64,000 nucleotides of DNA from CBDFGK01 sp965247075 (GTDB taxonomy: Bacteria > Pseudomonadota > Gammaproteobacteria > Pseudomonadales > Halieaceae): the NCBI GenBank assembly GCA_965247075.1, contig CBDFGK010000002.1, positions 1,364,001 through 1,428,000 on the forward strand. Direction: 5' to 3'. The notes below the pieces were generated by a model. That model worked only from the letters and a program-made list of their open reading frames with translations, had not been told where the DNA came from and did no database searches. Shown here in pieces: positions 28,063 through 34,900 of this stretch. A program made the position numbers and the translations under genes. Each line of letters begins with the position of its first letter. The first letter of the stretch is position 1.

Positions 28063-29277
28063 ATGGAGCGCGACTACGAAGTCATCATATACGGTGCCAC
28101 CGGTTTTACCGGCCGGTTAGTCGCGCAGTACTTGCTAAACACCTACGCTGCCCAGGGCGAGCTGCGTTGGGCCATGGCCGGCCGTAGCCAAAGCAAACTG
28201 GAACAGGTTGCCACTGAGCTGAAGGCCGATGGTGTGCCGCTGCTGGTCGCGGACAGCAATGATGAGCACGCACTGGCCGCACTGGTTCAATCCACCCGGG
28301 TACTGTGCACCACGGTCGGGCCGTATGCGCTGTATGGCGACGGACTCGTCAAAGCCTGCGTCGATCACGGCACTCACTACTGCGACCTCACCGGCGAAGT
28401 GCACTGGATGCAAAAAATGATTGCCGCACACCAGGCGAGCGCCGAGAGCAGCGGTGCCCGCATCGTGCACACCTGCGGTTTCGACAGTATTCCCTTCGAT
28501 CTCGGTGTGTTGTTTTTACAAAATGCCATGCAGGCAAGCTGCGGCGTATCGGCCACCCACATCAAAGGCCGGGTGGCCGGATTCAGCGGTGCATTCAGTG
28601 GCGGCACCGTTGCCAGCATGATTAATATGTTTGAGGAGGCGGCCCGCGACCCGGATCTGCAAGCCAGGGTCGCCGATCCCTATGCCCTCAATCCCCTCAA
28701 TGCCCCCCGCGGCAGCGATGTTGGGGACCAGACTGGTGCTGTTTACGACGAGGACTTTCGGCGCTGGACCCTGCCCTTTGTGATGGCGGCAATTAATACC
28801 CGCGTGGTGCGCCGCAGCAACGCGTTGATGAACAATGCCTACGGTAAAGGTTTTAACTACGACGAAGCCAGCCTCGCCCCTAAAGGCCAGGGCGCATTCA
28901 TAGCCAAACTGACCGCCGCCGCAATGACTGCCGGTACCGGCTCCCTCGCCTTCGGGCCAAGCCGGTCACTGATGAAACGTTTTTTGCCCAAGCCTGGCCA
29001 AGGCCCCACGCCGCAGCAACAGGCAAAAGGTTACTTCGACATCGAGTTTTACGCTGTACACCCTACTGACCGCAGCCAGGATATGAAAGCTCGCGTCGCC
29101 GGCGACCGCGACCCCGGCTACGGTTCTACATCCAAAATGCTGGGTGAAGCAGCCGTATGTCTGGCCAAAGATGAGCTGAGCTGTGGGGGAGGCTTCTGGA
29201 CACCGGCCTCCGCCATGGGCACGGCGCTGATTGACCGATTGCAGGCAAATGCGGGGCTGACCTTCTCTATCGAGTAA
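28063..29277 (+). CDS. Saccharopine-dehydrogenase-like reductase (trans-acting enoyl reductase type)
   Basis: A 404-residue protein with an N-terminal Rossmann fold (YGATGFTGRLVAQYL at about 8-22). It continues with TTVGPYALYG, CDLTGE and HTCGFDSIPFDLGV, which are conserved in the saccharopine-dehydrogenase-like reductases of bacteria and mycobacterial trans-enoyl reductases. Likely an NAD(P)H-dependent reductase of a lipid-like substrate; the exact reaction is unknown. I use the ATG at 28063 (ribosome site GGTGGAATCA) rather than the GTG at 28054. Confidence 0.85.
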   Translation: MERDYEVIIYGATGFTGRLVAQYLLNTYAAQGELRWAMAGRSQSKLEQVATELKADGVPLLVADSNDEHALAALVQSTRVLCTTVGPYALYGDGLVKACVDHGTHYCDLTGEVHWMQKMIAAHQASAESSGARIVHTCGFDSIPFDLGVLFLQNAMQASCGVSATHIKGRVAGFSGAFSGGTVASMINMFEEAARDPDLQARVADPYALNPLNAPRGSDVGDQTGAVYDEDFRRWTLPFVMAAINTRVVRRSNALMNNAYGKGFNYDEASLAPKGQGAFIAKLTAAAMTAGTGSLAFGPSRSLMKRFLPKPGQGPTPQQQAKGYFDIEFYAVHPTDRSQDMKARVAGDRDPGYGSTSKMLGEAAVCLAKDELSCGGGFWTPASAMGTALIDRLQANAGLTFSIE

Positions 29278-29365
29278 CGCAGGGTCGAATTTATTGGCTC
29301 TTTTGAATTTCGTGTGGGTCAGACAGCATGGGGATTGATCTCTGCAAGGTCGAGCTTCCCCGCAA

Positions 29366-29476
29366 TCAGGAAGAGCACATCTGGACAATACCTTCCATGT
29401 GGCCCCAGATCATAGCGGCCACCTTCTTCATCGGCTCGACTTTGGAGCGATTAACGTTCGTGCACCACTGGTGGAG
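29366..29476 (-). pseudogene. ISL3-like transposase fragment
   Basis: Thirty-six codons on the minus strand read NRSKVEPMKKVAAMIWGHMEGI, the segment that in DDE_Tnp_ISL3 transposases precedes the last catalytic region. A stop at 29368-29366 follows, and nothing of the rest is visible. The flanks at 29309 and 29500 carry GGGTCAGAC and a reverse GGGGTCAGG, possibly eroded element ends. It separates the saccharopine gene from the cassette array. Confidence 0.6.
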
Positions 29477-29528
29477 CCCTGTGTGTCAACCTGACCCCAT
29501 ACACTTCCTGTTTGGGATAACATAGATT

Positions 29529-29666
29529 TCAGGGCCACAGGTACTGGAAAAAGTCGTCAGAGGAGTGAAATTCAAAGAGGGGATCGAGGTACCAGCCAAC
29601 GACCAGGTCGCCGCTTGATTTGAATCGCTGAACACCACATTTGACCATAGGTCTGATTAATACCAC
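29529..29666 (-). CDS. Small ORF, 45 residues, possible terminal cassette gene
   Basis: A GTG-started frame encodes a compact acidic/aromatic peptide ending SSDDFFQYLWP. A strong AAAGGAGGG ribosome site lies 11 bases upstream. It follows the attC-like site at 29746-29814 on the same strand, which is where the next cassette gene of the array would lie. No family is recognised. It could be the 3' end of a longer decayed gene. Confidence 0.4.
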   Translation of the reverse strand: MVLIRPMVKCGVQRFKSSGDLVVGWYLDPLFEFHSSDDFFQYLWP

Positions 29667-29745
29667 AAAGAAAAAACCCTCCTTTACTATTTTGTTCAAA
29701 AATCTTTGTATGAATTGGTAACTTTTCTATCAACTCTATCCCAAA

Positions 29746-29814
29746 GCTAACGCCGCGCTCTGCGGCAATTTTGAAGTGCAGCGGAAAAATTGTCCGACAG
29801 CAGCGCCTTGCCAC
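29746..29814 (-). other. attC-like recombination site (restriction cassette)
   Basis: Read on the minus strand, the arms pair as GCGCT-CTG-CGG-CAATTTT with AAAATTG-CCG-CAG-AGCGC. Three single extrahelical bases (G, T, A) lie all on one side, the hallmark of folded attC sites. The 3' core GGCGTTAGC matches GTTRRRY closely. The 5' core has decayed (GGCAAGG where AACAAGG is expected). It lies 3' of the methyltransferase on the same strand. Confidence 0.7.
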
Positions 29815-29829
29815 ATTTTTGGTACGCAT

Positions 29830-29849
29830 AGTCCGTGGACTTATAGTCC
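29830..29849 (+). promoter_or_regulatory. C-box operator and leaderless promoter of the controller gene
   Basis: AGTCC-GT-GGACT-TAT-AGTCC gives two overlapping inverted repeats. The second is the canonical GACT-N3-AGTC half-site pair bound by restriction controller proteins. A GATAAT -10-like hexamer follows at 29856-29861, only 9 bases before the ATG, so the transcript is probably leaderless, as known for several C genes. Confidence 0.7.
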
Positions 29850-29870
29850 TCTTGCGATAATCATATCAGG

Positions 29871-30104
29871 ATGACTACTAAGATTAAAACACCAATTACT
29901 ATTTCTTTTGGAAATAAAATCCGTGAACTCAGAAAATCACGAGGACTCTCTCAAGAGTCTCTTGCAGATCTCGCCGATCTAGACCGAAGCTATATCGGAG
30001 GCGTGGAACGTGGCGATCGAAACGTCAGCTTGAACAACATACAAAAATTATCAAAAGCTCTCAAAGTTAATATTGCTGAGTTCTTTAAGGATTTAGATGA
30101 CTAA
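29871..30104 (+). CDS. Restriction-modification controller (C) protein, XRE-type HTH
   Basis: A 77-residue single-domain helix-turn-helix protein (about 10-70): GNKIRELRKSRGLSQESLADLADLDRSYIGGVERGDRNVSLNNI. The length and sequence fit C proteins, which bind C-boxes as dimers. They first activate and then repress their own and the restriction gene, delaying nuclease synthesis after entry into a new host. Its stop overlaps the endonuclease start by 8 bases. There is no ribosome site, consistent with leaderless translation. Confidence 0.88.
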   Translation: MTTKIKTPITISFGNKIRELRKSRGLSQESLADLADLDRSYIGGVERGDRNVSLNNIQKLSKALKVNIAEFFKDLDD

Positions 30105-31203
30105 TTTATCGGATACTTTTAAATACATATCTCATTTTCGCCATGCGGGCCACCAAGTAGGACGTAAAGTCGGTGACATGCTTGAAGTTTTAACATACGC
30201 AGCTATTGCTAGAGATCGTGATATGTTATCACGACTGCAAGTTGAACCGAAGCTTCATGGCTTTTCAGGCGCAGGGCATAAGGTAGAGTTTATTTTGCTC
30301 TCCTCCACCAACTTTGATGAAGATGGGAACCCGAAGGTTATTAATGGAGGTTCAATAACCGATCCATCAGATGTTATTAGCTTCATCGAATGCAAAAAGG
30401 TTGGTGTTGAGCAAACTGTTAATGGTATGTTTAAAAAAACATTCCAAAAAAATGGAAATAGTAAAAATTATAAAGTTCCATATGACACTAAATTTGACAT
30501 TTCTTTTGCACCTAGAGGTGGAGAGCGACATACATACAAAGTTTCTTTTACGGCTGATAGAAGTATTAAAATCATTAAGGCTGAAGACCCCGCCTTTCTA
30601 TTTCAAGAAAGTCTGATTGATGATAGTCGAATTATTTTCACTCTCAGTGCTGAAGGGGCTTCCGAAGTAATTGGAAACGATAGAAGTTTGCGAGACTACG
30701 CCCCAACATTGTCTAATTGCAGGATTTTGGAGATATTGTCAGTTAATGATGACTGCGTTATCGCTTTGCTAAATGATTGCTTGTCTGGCCCTCAAACACC
30801 AGAAAAAGCTAAGCAGTCCTCTTTCGTAGCATTAGATGTAAGAAAAAACAGATTTAGTAGCTTTGACAAAAGAGAGCCTGAAACTGAAATGGTGAGCGTT
30901 CTGGTTTTGACAGAATTTTCTCACTGGGAAGAAAAAAGCCAAAATATAATCAAGTCATGCATTGATAAAAACTTTGTTGTACATGACGACATCATTGTTG
31001 AAGGATTTGAGGAGCTTGAGGCGCATTTTGGAGAGTCGTTTTACGATAAGATTACTAAAGGAAATTTTGAAAAAGATGCTGACGTGCGTGATATTGCTCT
31101 AAGAATAGTAAATCAGCATGATGGGAAAATATTTTTTGATATTGAAGATAGTACTTATAAAAAGTTCGTCGTAACAGATAACCTCTTTACTACAGTTTCT
31201 TGA
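30097..31203 (+). CDS. Type II restriction endonuclease, unidentified specificity
   Basis: A 368-residue protein whose role is read mainly from context: it is coupled to a C protein and convergent with a DNA methyltransferase. A plausible PD-(D/E)XK core is DPSDVISFIECKK, with Asp92 or Asp89, Glu98 and Lys100, preceded by a beta-strand (KVEFILLSS). I cannot assign it to a named enzyme. The gene is AT-rich relative to the host genes and overlaps the methyltransferase stop by 14 bases. Confidence is high for restriction, low for the catalytic residues. Confidence 0.7.
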   Translation: MTNLSDTFKYISHFRHAGHQVGRKVGDMLEVLTYAAIARDRDMLSRLQVEPKLHGFSGAGHKVEFILLSSTNFDEDGNPKVINGGSITDPSDVISFIECKKVGVEQTVNGMFKKTFQKNGNSKNYKVPYDTKFDISFAPRGGERHTYKVSFTADRSIKIIKAEDPAFLFQESLIDDSRIIFTLSAEGASEVIGNDRSLRDYAPTLSNCRILEILSVNDDCVIALLNDCLSGPQTPEKAKQSSFVALDVRKNRFSSFDKREPETEMVSVLVLTEFSHWEEKSQNIIKSCIDKNFVVHDDIIVEGFEELEAHFGESFYDKITKGNFEKDADVRDIALRIVNQHDGKIFFDIEDSTYKKFVVTDNLFTTVS

Positions 31204-32431
31204 ATATGATTACCCCATCTTTCTTTTCTTCCTGATCACCGTGATAATCTGCACGGTGATTATAGGCATATTTCCCTAGGCCGTAATGGGTTGTTCTATA
31301 ATTTATTTCTTCAAGCTTATAGCCTATAGACTCGACTATCTCTATAGTTTTATCGAGTACAGGCACTAGCTTTCCATTTCTTGTACAGTCACCGATCACA
31401 ACCGTTAAAATCCCGCCTTTTTCCTGTATTCTAAAAGTCTCTTCATAGCATAATTTTAAATGATTAAAATACCTTTCAGTAATGCTTTCATTAGCTGGAT
31501 GCGCCTTCATCTCTGTTCTATATAGCTTACTTTTACCCTGAGTATACTCATCTTCAAATACCTGCCCCCAATAAAATTCCAAATTAAATACTGACGCATA
31601 ATTAAAGCTATTGAGATATGGAGGGTGGCTAATAGCAAGATAGCACTTTCCATCACTAAATTTTTTAGGAAGATTTAGGTTATCTCCTAAGCAGCATTCA
31701 GCGGTAACCTCTGATACATTTCTTTGGAAGTCATCATGATCGCTATACATATCGTTAACTTTTTTTGCAAAAGCTGAAATAACATCACGTTGCTTTTTCC
31801 CTTTATTAATATGCGGTCTTACTTCTCCGTCATATGCCTTTGACACCCTTCTGACAATTCCTATGAATGCAATTATCAAGAAGTCACGTACACTGGATTT
31901 ATCTAGGCTTAAAAGGTACTGCTGTATAGCGAGCAAATCTCTAGATGTAATATCTTCAAACCATTTGTTAGTGAAGTCACTATCAGGCACATTAAAAGAA
32001 TCTCTATTTTTCTCAAACCAACTAACTAGCTTGTTAAGTTTATTTATAACACTAGCAATATCCAAAGTCGTAACTTTTACGTTTGACGCTAGAACAGAAA
32101 GCCAACTAATATCCAAACCATAAGACTGTATTCCTCTTAACTTTGACTCAACAAGTGTTGTACCTGATCCGCAAAAATTATCTAAGACATAGTGTTTTTT
32201 CGAAGGAGGTGCGTATTGCTCTAGGATTTGACCAGCTATAACAGAAGGGAATTTTCCATAATATCGATAATGGCTGTGAACAAAATAAGATAATTCCTTA
32301 ATGGTGTACGGAATATCCCACTCATTTATTTTTGGTGTTTTTTTATTTAAACGAGTAATAATAGGTAGAAATTGTCTGAAAACTTGCTCACTTTCAGAGA
32401 ACAAATCCAAAGATTCTGCATGTTTTAACAT
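31190..32431 (-). CDS. DNA methyltransferase of the type II system (N4-cytosine or N6-adenine)
   Basis: A 413-residue SAM-dependent amino-methyltransferase. A motif X-like FPSVIAGQILEQY lies at about 61-73. Motif I DNFCGSGTTL is at 84-93, and motif IV SHPPY is at 268-272 in place of the usual SPPY. This order (X-I-IV) is gamma-like. The catalytic motif favours N4-cytosine but does not exclude adenine. It protects host sites from the neighbouring nuclease and has its own promoter, so it is expressed before the C-controlled gene. Confidence 0.88.
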   Translation of the reverse strand: MLKHAESLDLFSESEQVFRQFLPIITRLNKKTPKINEWDIPYTIKELSYFVHSHYRYYGKFPSVIAGQILEQYAPPSKKHYVLDNFCGSGTTLVESKLRGIQSYGLDISWLSVLASNVKVTTLDIASVINKLNKLVSWFEKNRDSFNVPDSDFTNKWFEDITSRDLLAIQQYLLSLDKSSVRDFLIIAFIGIVRRVSKAYDGEVRPHINKGKKQRDVISAFAKKVNDMYSDHDDFQRNVSEVTAECCLGDNLNLPKKFSDGKCYLAISHPPYLNSFNYASVFNLEFYWGQVFEDEYTQGKSKLYRTEMKAHPANESITERYFNHLKLCYEETFRIQEKGGILTVVIGDCTRNGKLVPVLDKTIEIVESIGYKLEEINYRTTHYGLGKYAYNHRADYHGDQEEKKDGVIIFKKL

Positions 32432-32518
32432 ATAAATTCGACTTTAAGTTATGGTACTTAAAGTAATCATAACATCGTGAGCAATATTAGCAACCCGCGC
32501 AGAGTGCTTTCAAGAAAT

Positions 32519-32572
32519 ATAACGTTTGAGGCCAGCGGCGGCGCAGCCGTCCGACTGAGGCGACTTGTTATG
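32519..32572 (-). other. attC-like recombination site (HNH cassette)
   Basis: On the minus strand the site begins ATAACAAG and ends CGTTAT. The core pairs as CAG-CGG-CGGC with GCCG-CCG-CTG around a TGC loop, leaving T and A extrahelical on one strand. This is the expected attC fold. It begins about 16 bases past the HNH stop on the same strand and is followed by the methyltransferase cassette. Confidence 0.75.
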
Positions 32573-32587
32573 TGTTATTTCCATGAC

Positions 32588-33235
32588 TCATTCGTAATTT
32601 TCAAAGACCCACCTTGCAAATGCCCTAAGCTCTTTTGGATTAGCTTCATTCTTCATGGTATTCGCAAGCTGCGATATCACCATGACGTTTTCTTTCACGT
32701 AAGCTCGTGCTGGAACAATCTGGTCCAAGGATGCAGAAGACCTTTTTTTCGATCCTCCGCCGTATTTAATCTCTATGCCTAGAATCGGACATACGTCAGG
32801 CGATATTCCTTCTATGTATTCAGCGTCCAGATCATAAGCCCGCCCAAAGCCTTGGCCCTCTTCTTCGCACTACTTCGCATTTGACGCGCGGTGTCGAGCT
32901 TTGGGTTTTGCTCCCGAAGTTTTTGATTGTGACGATGACTTCTCTCCGCCTGTATACCCGAGTCTCCTTTTTCTAGCCTCATTTGTGTCAATTGCCTTTT
33001 CAGCACGCATGCAGGCGTTACATTTGTAAATGTAATTCTTTTGTCGATACCAAGTCGTATTTGAACGGTCTAGGAGCACCCCGCAGATAACGCAGGTCTT
33101 GTCGATGCGGGCCTGCCTGAGTGTCACATTGTTCTGGATGAGACAAACGCGTATGACGTCACGCGAGCATCCCATATCAGCTGCGATTCGGGATGGCGTC
33201 TCACCAGCTCTATACCTTTCCTCAATTTTGGTCAA
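32588..33235 (-). pseudogene. HNH endonuclease with two frameshifts
   Basis: Joining three frames restores one protein. First comes an N-terminal HTH (RIAADMGCSRDVIR) and zinc-knuckle CVICG...CNAC. Then NPKLDTARQMRSSAKKRAKALG appears in a second frame. Finally RAYDLDAEYIEGISPDVCPILGIEI...SLDQI...GYVKENVMVIS-like sequence (here AYVKENVMVIS) runs in a third, ending at a TGA at 32590. The end is typical of endonuclease-VII-like HNH proteins. One shift lies in a G run near 32850 (a lost G would restore frame), the other near 32950-32990. The gene is probably dead. Confidence 0.75.
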
Positions 33236-33310
33236 TTGCTATTTGGTGAATTCGATTCGCTTAGCACACATCTCACGGTTTCCGCTTACAAACTACGGGG
33301 CCAACGATAC

Positions 33311-33391
33311 GTAACGCCTCACATCATCGGCAACAAAAAGCAGAGCGAAGCGGCGCAGCCCTATTTTACCCGCGTGCATGTGATTGTTATG
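33311..33391 (-). other. attC-like recombination site (DUF2235 cassette)
   Basis: The minus-strand site begins CATAACAATCACAT and ends ATGTGAGGCGTTACG, so both the core (TAAC/GTTA) and the inner TCACAT/ATGTGA arms pair, as in attC sites. The 81-base length is within the usual range. It starts 43 bases after the DUF2235 stop on the same strand. Confidence 0.7.
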
Positions 33392-33433
33392 TCTTTTTTA
33401 TACATTCCAATTGATAATCACACCAGACCGAAT

Positions 33434-34474
33434 TTAAAGATATGCTATGCCATTTTGATTCTTACCTATTTTTTCATATTTATCCATTGTGCGATAAATC
33501 ACATCGCGTAATGCATAGGGGCGATACTCTGTTACAGTACGAAATCTATCAGAAACAGTATGATGAATAATTGGAATGTCTCCTTTTGATTGATGGCCGT
33601 CTATATTGACTCGAACTAAACGCGGTGCTAAAGTTTTTGCTTTGATGCCAGAACGCTTTTGTTCGTGCAATTTACCATTGGGTAGGGGCTTAATATTAAG
33701 ATCGTCAATACAAATAATATCTTGAGCACCCTTTATCTTTAAATCATTGTAATTTATTTTATTTACTCCGAATACCTGTAAATTTGCCCTGATACGATCA
33801 ATCATAAAATTTAGAGTAATATCAGATAAACCGTCAAACCAATAACCCCCACCAACATCAGAATGCACACCAGCAAACCACACTTCTGTGACTCTACCAT
33901 CTTTGTTAAATAAGGTAGGTTGGAAGGCGAGGCGTTTTTCATCTATTGAAACCAAGTGAACTGCTGTTTCAATATGCTTTCCGATGGTACCATTCTCAAA
34001 AACAATGCCACTGGCAGGGTAACTGTCTGGGTTTAAATCAAGTGAGCCTCTTGTAGCGGCCACGGTATCAAACACACCTAAAAATTTTACTTTTGTACCA
34101 ATATTTGATGCAAACATTCTAGCAATTGCCGCTCCTCGGCTAAAACCAAAGATATAAATTTCATCACCGTCTTGGCAGTCTTGTTTGTCTAAATCTTCAT
34201 TAGCTTCATCAAGAATGTCATCCATGTCGCCGTAAGGAGGAGCAAGCATCGCGTTAAACTTTTGTTTCAACCACGAACCACGTGCTCCAATACCACTATA
34301 ATAAAAACTGTGTTGGTCGGGTGTTTTTGCATTTTCTCCATTAAATGGGTTTAATTTACCGCCAAAAAATGCGTGTAATTTGAGTATATTGCTAACACTG
34401 GAATCTTCAAAAAAATCACCTGAATCTTCAGGGTCATTGCAAGTGCCATCAAAACAAAAAATTAGCTTTTTCAT
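33434..34474 (-). CDS. DUF2235 alpha/beta hydrolase (phospholipase-like)
   Basis: A 346-residue protein of the DUF2235 group, related to type VI lipase effectors Tle1. It opens KKLIFCFDGTCND, has nucleophile GFSRG (Ser112), acid GVFDTVA (Asp136 or nearby) and GVHSDVGGGY (His204). I chose the ATG at 34474, with a GGAG 6 bases upstream, over a TTG at 34489. No signal peptide and no VgrG or immunity gene is nearby. In a cassette it may be an antiphage or toxin lipase, or simply a mobile hydrolase; function is inferred. Confidence 0.82.
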   Translation of the reverse strand: MKKLIFCFDGTCNDPEDSGDFFEDSSVSNILKLHAFFGGKLNPFNGENAKTPDQHSFYYSGIGARGSWLKQKFNAMLAPPYGDMDDILDEANEDLDKQDCQDGDEIYIFGFSRGAAIARMFASNIGTKVKFLGVFDTVAATRGSLDLNPDSYPASGIVFENGTIGKHIETAVHLVSIDEKRLAFQPTLFNKDGRVTEVWFAGVHSDVGGGYWFDGLSDITLNFMIDRIRANLQVFGVNKINYNDLKIKGAQDIICIDDLNIKPLPNGKLHEQKRSGIKAKTLAPRLVRVNIDGHQSKGDIPIIHHTVSDRFRTVTEYRPYALRDVIYRTMDKYEKIGKNQNGIAYL

Positions 34475-34530
34475 GTCTTTCTCCGCCAATCCTCAGATAT
34501 AAATATTAAATGAATTTCTCAGCGGTGCAT

Positions 34531-34607
34531 TTATAACGCCCCGCATGCAGACGGATCAGCAAACCGCTGGGCGGTTTGCTGATCCGTCTGCATGCGCCTG
34601 TTATGAC
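34531..34607 (-). other. attC-like recombination site (PHP-ABC cassette) with perfect 25-bp stem
   Basis: GTCATAAC and CGTTATAA cores flank a perfect 25-bp inverted repeat (34543-34567 with 34571-34595) around a TGG loop on the plus strand. The stop codon of the small gene lies inside the 5' core, as often seen for cassette genes. Unlike the other sites it has no extrahelical base in the stem, so a simple terminator-like hairpin is the alternative, although no T-tract follows. Confidence 0.65.
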
Positions 34608-34900
34608 GACTCCGTTTGATATCTCTCATACTCTTTTAGAAATAGCCGTTCTGACTCATCCCTAAATTCGTCCTTTCTCTCGCTTAGTGCACTCAATTTC
34701 TCGAAAACGCTTTTGTATATTATTTGATGAGCTTGGTTCTTGAGATTATCCTCACTGTACTCATCATAAGTGGTGCCATCTTCTAGTGCCAGATCTACCA
34801 ATCTTAGGAGGTCGTCTTTGGTTATTTTATCTACGGGTGAATACTCTTTATTAGCAAGCAAGTAGTAACCTTGGTTTTCTCTAATTTTCAATAGTTTCAT
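34601..34900 (-). CDS. Small acidic/helical partner protein of the PHP-ABC ATPase
   Basis: A 99-residue protein starting MKLLKIRENQGYYLLANKEYSPV and continuing as mostly helical, charged sequence. I recognise no family. The ATG at 34900 has AAGGGA just upstream and overlaps the end of the PHP-ABC gene by 20 bases, so the two are translationally coupled and likely act together. It could be an accessory, effector-binding or antitoxin-like subunit; that is inference. An earlier start at 34927 is possible. Confidence 0.65.
   Translation of the reverse strand: MKLLKIRENQGYYLLANKEYSPVDKITKDDLLRLVDLALEDGTTYDEYSEDNLKNQAHQIIYKSVFEKLSALSERKDEFRDESERLFLKEYERYQTESS

Noticed and set aside
29572..29829. 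An 85-codon minus-strand frame
   Set aside because: It passes through the attC-like hairpin, and its last part competes with a better frame that has a strong ribosome site (29529-29666).
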